Below, piece by piece: positions 9,736-19,892 of a DNA stretch of 61,132 bases. Numbering within the stretch: position 1 is the first letter of the stretch; every line of letters begins with the position of its first letter. Source of the stretch: an uncultured Allomuricauda sp. Lineage in GTDB: Bacteria > Bacteroidota > Bacteroidia > Flavobacteriales > Flavobacteriaceae. The stretch lies in NCBI RefSeq assembly GCF_947258355.1, contig NZ_CAMYIC010000048.1:1-61132 (forward strand). Direction: 5' to 3'. The translations under genes and the position numbers were made by a program. Under the pieces are notes generated by a model. It was not told the origin of the DNA. It was given only the letters and a program-made list of their open reading frames with translations, and made no database searches.

Positions 9736-10554
9736 CTAGTAAGATTCATCCTCATTCGGAAAATCCTGACTTTTCACATCATCTACATATTGGGAAATAG
9801 CACTGGTCATTTCATCATAAAGATTCAAATACCTTCTCAAGAATCTTGGGTGGAACTCGTGTGTCATTCCCAACATATCATGTACTACCAACACCTGTCC
9901 GTCAACATGTCCACCAGCACCAATTCCAATAATTGGTATGGATACGCTTTCCGCTACTTCTTTGGCCAATTTGGCTGGAATTTTTTCCAAAACAATGGCA
10001 AAACAGCCCAATTCTTCCAATAATTTGGCATCGGATTTTAATTTTTCCGCCTCTTCTTCTTCTTTGGCGCGTACTGTATAGGTACCAAATTTATAAATGG
10101 ATTGTGGGGTAAGACCCAAGTGCCCCATTACAGGTATTCCAGCTTCTAAAATCCTACTGATCGATATTTTGATTTCTTCACCACCTTCAACTTTCACGGC
10201 ATGGGCACCGCTTTCTTTCATGATTCGGATAGCAGAGCGCAAAGCTTCTTTGGAGTCCCCTTGATAACTCCCAAAAGGTATGTCCACCACGACCAAGGCT
10301 CTTTTTGCAGCTCTAACAACGGAGGTGGCATGATAAATCATTTGATCCAGGGTAATGGGCAATGTGGTTTCATGACCGGCCATAACATTACTGGCAGAAT
10401 CACCGACCAAAATGGCATCTACATTGGCGCCATCCACAATTTTGGCCATGGAATAATCGTAGGAGGTGAGCATACTGATTTTCTCACCGGTCTTTTTCAT
10501 ATCCACCAACGATTTTACCGTTACCCTTTTATATTCTTTTTTAGCTGTAGACAT
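9736..10554 (-). CDS. panB: 3-methyl-2-oxobutanoate hydroxymethyltransferase
   Basis: PanB adds a hydroxymethyl group from methylene-tetrahydrofolate to 2-oxoisovalerate, the first step of pantothenate synthesis in the cytoplasm. The 272-residue product shows [19 protein letters not shown], the Mg2+-binding [23 protein letters not shown], the substrate region [14 protein letters not shown] and [15 protein letters not shown]. The length is normal. It competes with leucine synthesis for 2-oxoisovalerate, the substrate of the nearby LeuA. It has its own promoter region and no operon partner; panC is not in the window. Confidence 0.97.
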   Translation of the reverse strand: MSTAKKEYKRVTVKSLVDMKKTGEKISMLTSYDYSMAKIVDGANVDAILVGDSASNVMAGHETTLPITLDQMIYHATSVVRAAKRALVVVDIPFGSYQGDSKEALRSAIRIMKESGAHAVKVEGGEEIKISISRILEAGIPVMGHLGLTPQSIYKFGTYTVRAKEEEEAEKLKSDAKLLEELGCFAIVLEKIPAKLAKEVAESVSIPIIGIGAGGHVDGQVLVVHDMLGMTHEFHPRFLRRYLNLYDEMTSAISQYVDDVKSQDFPNEDESY

Positions 10555-10624
10555 CGTAATAACATTTGATGGCTAAAAGTAAGCAGATTTGTTTAATTTA
10601 GGCTTCAATCAAAAAACTATTAAA

Positions 10625-11104
10625 ATGAAAAAACTGTTCAGTTGTTTAGTATTGTTTGCTTTGGGAGTTTTCGGAAATGCCCAAGGGCCAAACCCTTCTA
10701 GCGAAGAAACCAAAGCCGAGGTAAAACAAGTTATCGAAACTTTTTTTGATGGATTCCATAAACAAGATTCGACTATCATTAAAAGTACCGTGGCCAATGG
10801 GATAGTGCTTCAAACTACTGGAAGAAATCAAGAAGGCAAGACACTTTTTAGAACTGAAGAGTTTTCAATATTTCTTAAATCCATTGTTGGTATTCCAGAA
10901 ACTACAAAGTTTGAGGAAAAGCTCACTTCATTCTCCATTCAAGTAGATAGGACGATGGCCAATGCTTGGGTTGGTTATGAGTTCTGGTTGAATGGTGAGT
11001 TCAGTCACTGTGGTATCAACTCCTTTCAGCTCATTGATTTTGATGGAGAGTGGAAAATCATTTACCTTATCGATACCAGGGGGAAAGAAGGTTGTATGGA
11101 TTAG
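10625..11104 (+). CDS. Secreted NTF2-like (SnoaL/DUF4440-type) protein
   Basis: The start at the ATG at 10625 is chosen because it begins a standard signal peptide (MKKLFSCLVLFALGVFGNAQ); an upstream in-frame ATG at 10589 would add 12 non-signal residues. The mature part of about 140 residues has the helix-then-sheet pattern of cone-shaped NTF2-like folds: VKQVIETFFDGFHKQD followed by strands ending in SFQLIDFDGEWKIIYLIDTR. Relatives are often annotated as nuclear transport factor 2 family or DUF4440, and some bind small ligands. No catalytic residues can be named. Its stop overlaps the convergent serine dehydratase gene by 4 bp. Confidence 0.8.
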   Translation: MKKLFSCLVLFALGVFGNAQGPNPSSEETKAEVKQVIETFFDGFHKQDSTIIKSTVANGIVLQTTGRNQEGKTLFRTEEFSIFLKSIVGIPETTKFEEKLTSFSIQVDRTMANAWVGYEFWLNGEFSHCGINSFQLIDFDGEWKIIYLIDTRGKEGCMD

Positions 11105-12525
11105 CAATCACTTAGGAACACGCCTACGGCAAGCCCACCTTCCGAAGTTTCCTTGTACTTTGAACTCATGTCCTTTGCGGTCTCCCACATCGTGTTCACA
11201 ACCTTGTCCAAGGGCACTTTGCAATCTTTTGGGTCAGTATCCAGAGCGAGTTCTGCAGCGTTTATCGCTTTAATGGCTCCCATGGCATTACGTTCAATAC
11301 AAGGAACCTGTACTAACCCACCTATCGGGTCGCAGGTAAGCCCGAGATGATGTTCCATGGCAATCTCTGCAGCTATTAAAACTTGTTCAGGCGACCCTCC
11401 CATCAGTTCGGTTAACCCTGCAGCTGCCATCGCAGATGATACGCCGATTTCGGCTTGGCATCCTCCCATTGCGGCAGAAATGGTCGCTCCTTTTTTAAAG
11501 ATACTCCCCACTTCGCTGGCCACCAATAAAAATTGTTTTACGTCATCAAAATTGGCATCATGGTTTTCGATGACCATATAATACATTAATACAGCGGGAA
11601 TAACGCCCGCGCTACCGTTGGTTGGTGCAGTAACCACTCTACCCAAAGAAGCATTCACTTCATTAACGCTGAGTGCAAAACAGCTAACCCATTTAATGAT
11701 CTGTCGGAATCTGACCTCCGTATCCCGAATACTTTCCAGCCATTCCTGTGGGTTGGAGTAGGGGACATTCCCCTTTAATTTTTGATGCATTTCGAAAGCA
11801 CGGCGCTTCACGTTTAAACCTCCTGGGAGTTTGCCCTCGGTGTGGCAGCCGACATACATGCACTCCAACATGGTGTTCCAAATGCGGGCAATACCTTCGT
11901 CAATTTCGGATTCGGTTCGTAGCGAAAGCTCGTTCTCCATTACAATTTGGGAGATGGGTTTGTTTTGAGCATTGCAATGTTGGAGCAGTTCATCGCCAGT
12001 CTTAACAGGGTGTGGAAAGGTCTTAAACGTTTCTTTGTTCTCTTTGGCGTGGATGCGTTCCTCTTTTACCACAAAACCGCCACCAATGGAGTAATAGGTT
12101 TCGGATATTTTTTTTCCGTTGGACAGTTCAGCTTCAAACTGAATGCCGTTGGCATGAAAGGGAAGAAATTCCTTTTTGAAGAGGATATCATTCTCAAAAC
12201 TGAAGGGGATTTCGCGTTTTCCACCAAAATTGAGTTTGTTTTCTTCCTTGATGCTGTCAATTCTTCCTGAAATGCCATCAATCTCCACAGTTTCCGGGTC
12301 GGTGCCCAACAAGCCCATCACCACGGCAATATCCGTAGCATGTCCTTTACCCGTGAGGCAAAGGGAACCATACAAATATGCTTTGATGGTTTGGACATCA
12401 TCAAAAACATGCTGCTCTTCAAGTTCAGCAATCCAACGTTCAGCGGCACGCCATGGTCCAAGGGTGTGAGAGCTGGAAGGTCCTACACCTATTTTTAGCA
12501 TATCAAACACACTAATACACTCCAT
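11101..12525 (-). CDS. sdaA: L-serine ammonia-lyase (iron-sulfur type)
   Basis: This 474-residue enzyme deaminates L-serine to pyruvate and ammonia with a 4Fe-4S cluster. It is the single-chain type, with the beta domain first ([19 protein letters not shown]) and the alpha domain second ([51 protein letters not shown]). The cysteines of LTCDPIGG and VPCIERN are cluster ligands in the family. The chain ends in SDC, the C-terminal tail Cys that reaches the active site in type 2 enzymes. Length is normal. It is transcribed alone, divergent from dnaK. Confidence 0.95.
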   Translation of the reverse strand: MECISVFDMLKIGVGPSSSHTLGPWRAAERWIAELEEQHVFDDVQTIKAYLYGSLCLTGKGHATDIAVVMGLLGTDPETVEIDGISGRIDSIKEENKLNFGGKREIPFSFENDILFKKEFLPFHANGIQFEAELSNGKKISETYYSIGGGFVVKEERIHAKENKETFKTFPHPVKTGDELLQHCNAQNKPISQIVMENELSLRTESEIDEGIARIWNTMLECMYVGCHTEGKLPGGLNVKRRAFEMHQKLKGNVPYSNPQEWLESIRDTEVRFRQIIKWVSCFALSVNEVNASLGRVVTAPTNGSAGVIPAVLMYYMVIENHDANFDDVKQFLLVASEVGSIFKKGATISAAMGGCQAEIGVSSAMAAAGLTELMGGSPEQVLIAAEIAMEHHLGLTCDPIGGLVQVPCIERNAMGAIKAINAAELALDTDPKDCKVPLDKVVNTMWETAKDMSSKYKETSEGGLAVGVFLSDC

Positions 12526-12663
12526 AACCTCAATTTACAGTTTCAAATATAGGAAGCTAAAACGGGATAAAATTGCGAATATTTAAATATAACAGTAGCT
12601 TTTTCAATATTTATTATGACATCTTCAGTGTAGCTCATCTTTACAGGGACTTCAACAATAATC

Positions 12664-12676
12664 TGACACCTTGTCA
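12664..12676. promoter_or_regulatory. Palindrome TGACA-CCT-TGTCA upstream of dnaK
   Basis: A perfect 5-bp inverted repeat with a 3-bp spacer lies 82 bp upstream of the dnaK start codon. Its position in the divergent sdaA-dnaK region makes a stress-regulator site plausible. It does not resemble the 9-bp-arm CIRCE element of HrcA. A -7-like TAACTTTA at 12744-12751 lies just before dnaK. Binding is inferred from symmetry and position only. Confidence 0.4.
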
Positions 12677-12757
12677 TATTCATGGCCGTGGCATAATCAT
12701 TGACATTTTAAGAGCGAGATAAAAAAGAATTTTTAAACAGATATAACTTTAGATACG

Positions 12758-14677
12758 ATGAGCAAGATTATAGGTATAGACTTAGGTACGACCAACTCCT
12801 GCGTCTCTGTAATGGAAGGTAACGAGCCCGTGGTAATTCCAAATGCCGAGGGTAAACGAACCACTCCATCGATGATCGCATTTGTTGAAGGTGGGGAAAT
12901 CAAAGTCGGTGACCCTGCAAAAAGACAAGCGGTGACCAACCCTCACAAAACAATTTATTCCATTAAGCGGTTTATGGGTAACAAATACTCAGAATCCAGT
13001 AAGGAAGCCAAAAGAGTTCCTTATAAAGTGGTAAAGGGAGACAACGATACACCACGTGTGGATGTGGACGGTCGTATGTACACGCCGCAGGAATTGTCTG
13101 CCATGATTCTTCAAAAAATGAAGAAAACTGCAGAGGATTACTTGGGACAAGATGTAACCAGAGCGGTAATTACCGTTCCAGCATATTTTAACGATTCACA
13201 AAGACAGGCCACCAAAGAAGCTGGTGAAATTGCAGGTCTTACTGTGGAACGTATCATTAACGAGCCAACTGCTGCTTCTTTGGCATACGGACTTGATAAA
13301 AAAGACACAGACCAGAAAATAGTGGTATTCGACTTTGGTGGTGGTACGCACGATGTTTCCATCCTTGAATTGGGTGATGGGGTGTTCGAAGTATTGTCCA
13401 CAGATGGAGATACCCACTTAGGTGGTGACGACGTTGACCAAAAAATTATTGATTGGTTGGCCGAAGAGTTCAAGAAAGATGAAGATATGGACCTTCGTGA
13501 AGACCCAATGGCGCTTCAGCGTTTGAGAGAAGCTGCTGAAAAGGCCAAAATCGAGTTGTCTTCTTCTGCTCAGACAGAAATCAACTTGCCTTATGTTACA
13601 GCAACAGCTTCAGGACCAAAACACTTGGTAAGAACATTGTCACGTTCCAAATTTGAGCAACTGATCGCCGATTTGGTCAAAAGAACAATCGATCCCTGTG
13701 AGAAAGCATTGAAATCCGCAGGACTTTCCAAAAGTGATATAGATGAGATCATCTTGGTAGGTGGTTCCACTCGTATCCCTGCGGTACAGGAAGCCGTTGA
13801 GAAATTCTTCGGTAAAAAACCATCCAAAGGTGTAAACCCGGATGAGGTTGTGGCCATTGGTGCCGCTATCCAAGGTGGTGTATTGACAGGAGATGTAAAA
13901 GATGTACTCTTATTGGATGTAACCCCTCTTTCGTTGGGTATCGAAACCATGGGAAGCGTGTTCACTAAATTGATTGAGGCGAACACCACCATTCCAACCA
14001 AGAAATCACAGGTGTTCTCCACGGCAGCGGACAATCAACCTTCAGTTGAAATCCACGTACTGCAAGGGGAAAGACCTATGGCAGCGGATAACAAAACCAT
14101 TGGTAGATTCCACTTGGATGGTATTCCACCAGCGCCGAGAGGTACACCTCAAATTGAAGTGACTTTCGATATTGATGCCAATGGTATCATCAAGGTTTCT
14201 GCAACCGATAAAGCTACTGGTAAGTCGCAAGACATCCGAATCGAAGCTTCTTCTGGATTGACCGAGGAGGAAATCGAAAAGATGAAAGCAGAAGCCGAGG
14301 CAAATGCCGAAGCGGATAAAAAAGCCAAGGAGACCGCCGATAAATTGAACGAGGCTGACGCTATGATCTTCCAAACTGAGAAGCAATTAAGCGAGTTTGG
14401 CGATAAACTGTCCGACGACAAGAAAAAGCCAATCGAAGAAGCTTTGGAAGAGTTGAAGAAAGCTTACGAAGGTAAAGACCTAGCGGTTATCGAGCCTGCT
14501 TTGGAAAAAATCAATGAAGCTTGGAAAGTAGCTTCCGAAGAAATGTACAAAGCACAAGCTGAAGCACAGGGTGGTGGAGCAGGAGCTTCATCCGACGCCG
14601 GTGCTGACGATACTGCCGGTGGAGGTGCCTCCGAAGGTGACAACGTTGAGGACGTCGACTTCGAAGAAGTGAAGTAA
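12758..14677 (+). CDS. dnaK: Molecular chaperone DnaK (Hsp70)
   Basis: DnaK is the ATP-dependent Hsp70 chaperone that folds and protects cytoplasmic proteins with DnaJ and GrpE. The 639-residue product shows [17 protein letters not shown] at the N-terminus, the ATPase signatures [18 protein letters not shown] and [16 protein letters not shown], the linker [18 protein letters not shown], the substrate-binding domain and a Gly/Ala-rich tail ending in DVDFEEVK. Length is normal. It is monocistronic: dnaJ and grpE are not adjacent and a strong terminator follows at 14702-14735. A palindrome upstream (12664-12676) may mark stress control. Confidence 0.99.
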   Translation: MSKIIGIDLGTTNSCVSVMEGNEPVVIPNAEGKRTTPSMIAFVEGGEIKVGDPAKRQAVTNPHKTIYSIKRFMGNKYSESSKEAKRVPYKVVKGDNDTPRVDVDGRMYTPQELSAMILQKMKKTAEDYLGQDVTRAVITVPAYFNDSQRQATKEAGEIAGLTVERIINEPTAASLAYGLDKKDTDQKIVVFDFGGGTHDVSILELGDGVFEVLSTDGDTHLGGDDVDQKIIDWLAEEFKKDEDMDLREDPMALQRLREAAEKAKIELSSSAQTEINLPYVTATASGPKHLVRTLSRSKFEQLIADLVKRTIDPCEKALKSAGLSKSDIDEIILVGGSTRIPAVQEAVEKFFGKKPSKGVNPDEVVAIGAAIQGGVLTGDVKDVLLLDVTPLSLGIETMGSVFTKLIEANTTIPTKKSQVFSTAADNQPSVEIHVLQGERPMAADNKTIGRFHLDGIPPAPRGTPQIEVTFDIDANGIIKVSATDKATGKSQDIRIEASSGLTEEEIEKMKAEAEANAEADKKAKETADKLNEADAMIFQTEKQLSEFGDKLSDDKKKPIEEALEELKKAYEGKDLAVIEPALEKINEAWKVASEEMYKAQAEAQGGGAGASSDAGADDTAGGGASEGDNVEDVDFEEVK

Positions 14678-14701
14678 TTTAATTACGTTATATAGATAGA
14701 A

Positions 14702-14735
14702 AAACCCTGACGATTTGGTCAGGGTTTTTTGTTTG
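14702..14735 (+). terminator. Rho-independent terminator after dnaK
   Basis: AAACCCTGAC and GTCAGGGTTT form a 10-bp stem around a six-base loop, followed by a T-rich run. It ends dnaK transcription 25 bp after the stop codon. The stem is identical to the terminator at 17281-17312. Confidence 0.9.
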
Positions 14736-14869
14736 GTATTAAGGGGACTTTTTAAAGTAGGGCATTCCTGACATTATTTTTTTGTATTTTAGGATAGTGG
14801 ATATGAACAGATTGAATGCTAGCTACAACCAATCTTCGCCCAACTATACAAAAATCATTTTTCACTGCT

Positions 14870-17260
14870 ATGGAAAACAAAATGAGGTCTTTACAAACAA
14901 TCCTGTTTTTGCTTGGCTTTGCCATAGTATCGGCCCAAAGTTCTCAATCTGATTTTGCAAAAGAACCTTGGAAAGACCTAAGACTTGATTTTCAGGTGAG
15001 TTTTGAAGATTCACTGGCTGTACGTAAAGAGCGCGTGATGCTTCAAATCGCCAATAACCAACTGAACCCTGAAGAACCTATTTTCTTTAAAGGATACCTC
15101 GCCACGGAAAGACAATTTGGCCAGTACAGCAAAAGCCGGGTTATGAACGTGGAATTGTTGGACAGCGATGGAGAACTGGTGAAGCGACAACTCCATAAAA
15201 TTATGGATGGAACGGTTCAGGGACAATTCAATTTGCCCAAAGACGTAGCATCTGGCAATTACACACTAAAGGCCTATACCCGATGGTCCCAAAACTATGG
15301 TGAAGGGTTTGCAGCCAAGGAGCAAATTCAAGTGGGGGAGCCTTCAATTTTAAATCAACCGGCAAGTGACATTGTTGTTTCAATTATGCCTGAAGGCGGA
15401 ACATTTTTAAGCGGACAAAAGAACAGAATAGTTGTAAAAGTTCCATCAGATGCAACCAGCAAAGTAGCAACACAAGGAAGAATTTTGGATGAAGACGGAC
15501 AAGAAGTAACAAAGGTTTCCTTTTATGGTTCTGGTCTGGGAACCGCTCTACTAACTCCAGAAGGCGGCAAGGATTATCGGTTGGAAATGGCGGATGGAAC
15601 ACGTTTCCCTCTTCCAAAATCAACAACAGATGGCTTTCTTTTGCATGTGAACAATCTGGATAGGGATAACGCCATAGTTCGCATAACTCCTTCTGCAAAA
15701 CGTATCGGGAAAGAAATAGATCTCATCGGAACATCAAGAGGGATAACCTATTTTAAAAAAAGATTGGATTTCGCCGATGGGAATAGTTTGGACGTAGAAC
15801 TTTTAAAATCCAACTTGCCAGCAGGTATTATCAATTTAAAGTTGGTAGACCAGCTTGGCTCCGAATTGGCTGTAAGGCCTATTTGGGTAGCAAGGGAAAA
15901 GCTTCACATTGCAATTGATACCCTTCAGCAAGATATCCGTAACGATTTGAAAACCATCAAAATTCAAGTAACCGATAATCAAAATAGACCTGTAAAATCA
16001 AAATTGACCCTAAGTGTCAACCGAACCGAGACAGCCAATCCCAACAAGGATTCTGATTATTCCGAAAGCAATGAACCCTTTGCTTTTTCGGATATTATAG
16101 GTGGGCGGGAAGTATCCCTTTACAGGAAGGAGGCTTTTCTCAGAGACCTTGAGGTATTGACTTCCGAAGAAAAAGTCAACAAGGATTTATTCAATGATAG
16201 TAAAACTGCAATTGTAAGTAAAAAATTTCCGTATCAAGAAGGATTGGAAATCATGGGCCATGCCTATGATTTGAACAACAATTTGTTGACTAACACCAAA
16301 ATTCAATTGGTGGCAACAAGCGAACAGGATGTTTGGGCAGGAGAAGCTCAAACTGATGCCCAAGGCATACTCAAACTGGAGCAGATTCATATTGAGGGAA
16401 CAGCAACATTGGTTGCCAGAACGGAGGGGGAGGATGTGAAATCCAGATTGGTGAAAATCATACCTTTCAACAGTGCTTTTGAGAATAGGGAAAAGGAAAC
16501 GGAATCCGCGATTGATAAGACCATTTCTGAGGAATCGTTAAGTAATGCGGATTCAGAAAGGACAATTGAACTGATAGAAGTGGAAGTGGTCGAGAGCGGT
16601 AAGGAAAAAATTAAACAGACCCCTTCTAAATACGGAGTGGATGTCCCTTCACATCGCATTAATCATCAAGATTTCAACCAACCCAAAACCCTGCCACAGT
16701 TGCTTTCGGAGCTTCCAGGGGTTATTGTGAGAGGAGCTGAGACATTGTACCCATCCGTACAGGTCATGGGGGGTTCGGGAACGATTTTATGGGTTGTGGA
16801 TGGTTTTCCTATAGCTCAGGAAGGAAGTGCTGCTCAGGTGGGTACGGCCGCTTCGAGTCCTTTGAATGATGTTATGAATTTGGTCGGCAATCGGGATGTT
16901 GAGCGGGTGGAGTTGTTAAAAGGTCCAGAGGCTTCTATGTACGGCAGCAGGGCTTCTGCCGGTGTTTTTGTCATTTATACAAGAATGGGCAATGAGTTGG
17001 AATATGTCTCCAGAAGTGAAAGTGCGCTACGTTTTGAGGGGTATACACCCAGCATTGATTTCCAGGACTACCATAAACAACTCTCAAAGAGAAAGAAAGA
17101 GAAAAGCAAATTGCTGTATTGGAACCCAGATTTAAAGACTGATGATAATGGGGAAATCATAATCAGGGTACCTGACATTGACGATGTATCCATCATAAAT
17201 GTTGAGGTAAGTGCCAAATCCAAGGATGGAACCCTTGGTTTTACGAGCAATACATTTTAG
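14870..17260 (+). CDS. MG2-like protein with TonB-receptor plug domain, no barrel
   Basis: The start at 14870 (MENKMRSLQ) is chosen because a signal peptide follows directly (cleavage near VSAQ); the frame is open further upstream. The 796-residue product begins with macroglobulin-like beta domains (about 30-330), then further Ig-like repeats with a carboxypeptidase-regulatory-like segment. A TonB-receptor plug domain follows at about 600-710, with LLSELPGVIVRG, GSGTILWVVDGFPI and VERVELLKGPEASMYGSRA. Only about 80 residues follow, including the MG-type tail LLYWNPDLKTDDNGEIIIRV, so there is no 22-strand barrel. Such plug-bearing MG proteins occur in Bacteroidota; an outer-membrane or periplasmic partner role is inferred. 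It is flanked by twin terminators. Confidence 0.8.
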   Translation: MENKMRSLQTILFLLGFAIVSAQSSQSDFAKEPWKDLRLDFQVSFEDSLAVRKERVMLQIANNQLNPEEPIFFKGYLATERQFGQYSKSRVMNVELLDSDGELVKRQLHKIMDGTVQGQFNLPKDVASGNYTLKAYTRWSQNYGEGFAAKEQIQVGEPSILNQPASDIVVSIMPEGGTFLSGQKNRIVVKVPSDATSKVATQGRILDEDGQEVTKVSFYGSGLGTALLTPEGGKDYRLEMADGTRFPLPKSTTDGFLLHVNNLDRDNAIVRITPSAKRIGKEIDLIGTSRGITYFKKRLDFADGNSLDVELLKSNLPAGIINLKLVDQLGSELAVRPIWVAREKLHIAIDTLQQDIRNDLKTIKIQVTDNQNRPVKSKLTLSVNRTETANPNKDSDYSESNEPFAFSDIIGGREVSLYRKEAFLRDLEVLTSEEKVNKDLFNDSKTAIVSKKFPYQEGLEIMGHAYDLNNNLLTNTKIQLVATSEQDVWAGEAQTDAQGILKLEQIHIEGTATLVARTEGEDVKSRLVKIIPFNSAFENREKETESAIDKTISEESLSNADSERTIELIEVEVVESGKEKIKQTPSKYGVDVPSHRINHQDFNQPKTLPQLLSELPGVIVRGAETLYPSVQVMGGSGTILWVVDGFPIAQEGSAAQVGTAASSPLNDVMNLVGNRDVERVELLKGPEASMYGSRASAGVFVIYTRMGNELEYVSRSESALRFEGYTPSIDFQDYHKQLSKRKKEKSKLLYWNPDLKTDDNGEIIIRVPDIDDVSIINVEVSAKSKDGTLGFTSNTF

Positions 17261-17280
17261 TTAGGTCTTTAATAACACAA

Positions 17281-17312
17281 AAACCCTGACAATTCCGTCA
17301 GGGTTTTTTGTT
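17281..17312. terminator. Bidirectional terminator between plug protein and response regulator
   Basis: AAACCCTGAC and GTCAGGGTTT pair around AATTCC, with a T run on the plus strand and a matching A run upstream, so it can stop both convergent genes. The stem matches the dnaK terminator at 14702-14735 exactly; only the loop differs. Confidence 0.9.
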
Positions 17313-17329
17313 TGGTTGAGGTTTCCGAT

Positions 17330-17974
17330 TTACGCCGCATTTAACTGCTGCATTTCCATTTCCTTGAGTTTTCGCAAAGCTTCGGATTTTGAATTTACGT
17401 TGAGCTTAACGTAAATGTTCTGGATATGAAAATTAACGGCGCTGGGTGTCACGAAAAGCTTGTCCGCAATCATTTTGTATGTAAAGCCCTGGGTTAGGAG
17501 TTCAATGATCTCATTTTCCTTTTTCGAGAAAACATCGAACGACTTGGTCTGGAACGAATCAATGATCTTTTTTGCTACATCCAGTTCCAAGGCAATGCCA
17601 TGTTGGCCGAGGGCATCCAGCGCATTGAACAGTCTATCCTTGGTGATAGGTTTGATCAAGTAGCCGCTGGCACCTTTTTTAAAAGCTTCTTTTATGAGCT
17701 TAAAGTCATTTTTTTGGCTCATCATCAATACTTTGAGGTCTTTGTTCTTCCGGTAAAAATATTCCAGACCGTCAATGCCCGAGATTCCGTTCAGCATAGC
17801 CTCACAGATAATAATATCTGGATGAGATCGTCCAAAATTTGATAAAAGACCGTGAACAGAGCTGTAGACTCCATGAAGTTCGTACTGTTCATGGCCTTGA
17901 AAATACTGTTGGTAAATGCCGCCGAACGTATCATCGTTGTCGATGATGGCAATTTTTAAAACATTCGTTTTCAT
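17330..17974 (-). CDS. LuxR-type response regulator with Glu at the phospho-site
   Basis: The start is placed at the ATG at 17972-17974 (MKTNVLKIAIIDNDD) because the open frame beyond it encodes residues unlike a receiver domain. The 214-residue protein has a receiver domain (about 5-125) with acidic D13-D15, S86 and K109 (GYLIKPI). The residue aligned with the phosphoacceptor Asp is Glu58 (PDIIICEAML). A LuxR/GerE helix-turn-helix follows (about 148-205, EIIELLTQGFTYKMIADKLF). Glu mimics phospho-Asp in some regulators, so constitutive activity or phosphorylation-independent control is possible. No histidine kinase is adjacent. It is convergent with the plug-domain gene. Confidence 0.88.
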   Translation of the reverse strand: MKTNVLKIAIIDNDDTFGGIYQQYFQGHEQYELHGVYSSVHGLLSNFGRSHPDIIICEAMLNGISGIDGLEYFYRKNKDLKVLMMSQKNDFKLIKEAFKKGASGYLIKPITKDRLFNALDALGQHGIALELDVAKKIIDSFQTKSFDVFSKKENEIIELLTQGFTYKMIADKLFVTPSAVNFHIQNIYVKLNVNSKSEALRKLKEMEMQQLNAA

Positions 17975-18664
17975 GATAAGAAAGATTTGGGGGATTAATA
18001 CTGTTACATCATTTGTATTGTAGGTTAAGTTTTGGACATAGTAGTCCATCTCCACGATTTTGAAGTTGGGATAAACCAATGAGAAACTGATGTATAATCC
18101 CAAAATGGATAATACCAAAGTCAGCTCCATTTTGGATTGCTTCAAAAATGGGTGTAATCCCTAAAGGGATTAAGCGCTAAAATTTGTGTTTAGTTGAGGT
18201 GTTACCTCATCAAAAAGGTAAGGTGAAAAGAGGTTTTGGGATGCCTTTTTTTCGAGTATTGTAGTTTTTGTTCATGACTTAATAGATTTGGGATTGTATT
18301 ATTTCAAGAGTTAAATTATAATTTTTTAACTATTGTGCAGAATTTTTGTAATGTTTTTCGTTCAAATGCACTTCTTATAAATCCATTAAGCCAGAAATAG
18401 AGGAGAAAAGTAAGCTGTGTTTTGTGTGTAAATAATTGTATTTCATGTTATTACAAAAAAAATAGGATGCCGTCCCATCAGCATCCTATTCTTGGTATAA
18501 ATCGGTCAGATTGAAATAATACAACCCGCTTTCTATGATAGTCTGTCAGTTTCCCCCTGTCTTTCTTATCATCGTCATGAGTGTTTCGAATCTCGGCTAT
18601 GAAACAACTACATTGGACACTTCAGGTTTATTGACCGATTCAGTAAGTATTTAATAATCAGTTA
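17975..18664. other. Gene-free stretch with hairpins
   Basis: About 690 bp lie between the response-regulator start and the stop of the next minus-strand gene. I see no convincing gene. It holds a perfect 6-bp-arm hairpin AATCCC-TAAA-GGGATT at 18156-18171, a short GAGGT-GTT-ACCTC palindrome at 18196-18208, and the minus-strand terminator at 18453-18490. A TATTnnAAG-rich AT tract covers 18290-18360. The first 200 bp presumably contain the promoter of the response regulator. Confidence 0.6.
18453..18490 (-). terminator. Rho-independent terminator of the PD40 gene
   Basis: AATAGGATGC and GCATCCTATT form a perfect 10-bp stem around a 10-base loop. Read on the minus strand, the stem is followed by an uninterrupted T run. 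It lies about 175 bp downstream of the PD40-protein stop codon, leaving a long 3' untranslated region. Confidence 0.85.
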
Positions 18665-19513
18665 TTATTCTTCGTCTTGGAATGAAGTATCCACGTATTC
18701 GTAGGCTTCTTCATTCATAGCGGCTTGGAGTCCTGCATCTCTCTCAGCAACATCGTTGTACTGATTCTGCTTACTTGAACGTCCATAGGCTACGGTATAT
18801 TGTGATATGGTGTTATTGAATCCTCTGTTGGATACCACAAACCCTAATTTTTTCTCTGGGCTTAACTGAATGGCATACTCATCGCTATTGCTATTGATGT
18901 GTGCGCCTAGGTTCACCGATGTGGTAAGCGTGTTCTTCACCACTTGTGAAGCATAAAGGTCCAGTCCTCCGAAACCATCCCTGCCTTCGGAAGCGAAGAA
19001 CAAAAGTGTTTCGTTATAGATGCTTGGATAAAGCTCATCTTCTTTTGTATTCACTTTGGGCCCAAGGTTTTTGGATACACCCAAGGTGCCATCCGCAGCA
19101 ATATCAGCTACATAAATATCGTATTTGCCAAAGGTGCCTTTCATGTTGGAAGCAAAGAATAAACGAGAGCCGTCAGCGGTTACCGTGGGGTGTTTGGCAG
19201 AGTAGTGTTTTGGACACACATCCAATTGAGTAATGTTGGTCCATTCACCATTTACTTTTTCTGCGCGGTAAACGTGATAAATCAATTCTTTTTTGGAAAA
19301 AACACCATACAGCGGTTTCTCATAGGTTCCTTTACTGAAGTAGGCGGTTTTTCCATCTTGGGTAATGGACATGGAAGGTACATAGCCATCTATGGTGGAA
19401 ACGCTACCTTCCATAGTGTTGTTGATCATTTTTTCATCTGCCTGTGCAAATGTAGTTTGACTGGCTAGCACTATTGCTGTAATAAGTAGACTGTAAATCG
19501 TAGATCGTGTCAT
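18665..19513 (-). CDS. Secreted PD40 (WD40-like beta-propeller) protein
   Basis: This 282-residue protein begins with a signal peptide cut near TTFAQA. The body contains WD40-like/PD40 repeats: PSMSITQDGKTAYFSKG, HPTVTADGSRLFFASNMKG, LYPSIYNETLLFFASEGRDGFGG and YAIQLSPEKKLGFVVSNRG. These repeats usually occur in OmpA-linked envelope proteins of Bacteroidota, but here no OmpA domain follows. The chain ends in an acidic tail. It is therefore a stand-alone partial propeller, probably periplasmic and protein-binding. It is monocistronic and ends at the terminator at 18453-18490. Confidence 0.82.
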   Translation of the reverse strand: MTRSTIYSLLITAIVLASQTTFAQADEKMINNTMEGSVSTIDGYVPSMSITQDGKTAYFSKGTYEKPLYGVFSKKELIYHVYRAEKVNGEWTNITQLDVCPKHYSAKHPTVTADGSRLFFASNMKGTFGKYDIYVADIAADGTLGVSKNLGPKVNTKEDELYPSIYNETLLFFASEGRDGFGGLDLYASQVVKNTLTTSVNLGAHINSNSDEYAIQLSPEKKLGFVVSNRGFNNTISQYTVAYGRSSKQNQYNDVAERDAGLQAAMNEEAYEYVDTSFQDEE

Positions 19514-19892
19514 GATGTATAGATTTGGGGGTTAATACATGACAAAGATCAAAAACAATCAGAATGGTTACTTATGAATTTTTCATAGGTTTTTACTTTT
19601 AACGACTAAAAAGTGCAGTTTATCGAATATTTTTTAGGTGTTTAACGAGGTGAAAGAACCAAAAATGCGTTTAAACGGTCTTTTGTGTGTTTTGGCGGAG
19701 TAATTCTGATTTTGAAAAACAGCGTTCCCTTTTGCTTTCAAAATTGAACCTGTCCTTGTTGTTTTTTTGGCGGCACGGTATTTCCGTCTCTTTAAGTCAA
19801 ACAAATTGAATTAACTTCGCTTTTAGGAAAAAATCACTTATTATTAAGGATGTTGTTTCAAAAATGCTAAAATTTAGATTCACAGTACCTAT
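19514..19892. other. Divergent intergenic region, no gene seen
   Basis: This 379-bp region separates the PD40 gene from the antiporter gene, which are divergent, so it must hold both promoters. It is AT-rich. A TAAAATTTAG stretch about 25 bp upstream of the antiporter start resembles a -7 element with mismatches. I see no ORF, RNA gene or strong repeat. Confidence 0.5.

Noticed and set aside
12690..12705. TGGCAT-N5-TTGAC resembling a sigma-54 -24/-12 promoter upstream of dnaK
   Set aside because: The spacing is one base too long and the -12 GC is missing; the -7-like TAACTTTA closer to the gene is a better explanation.
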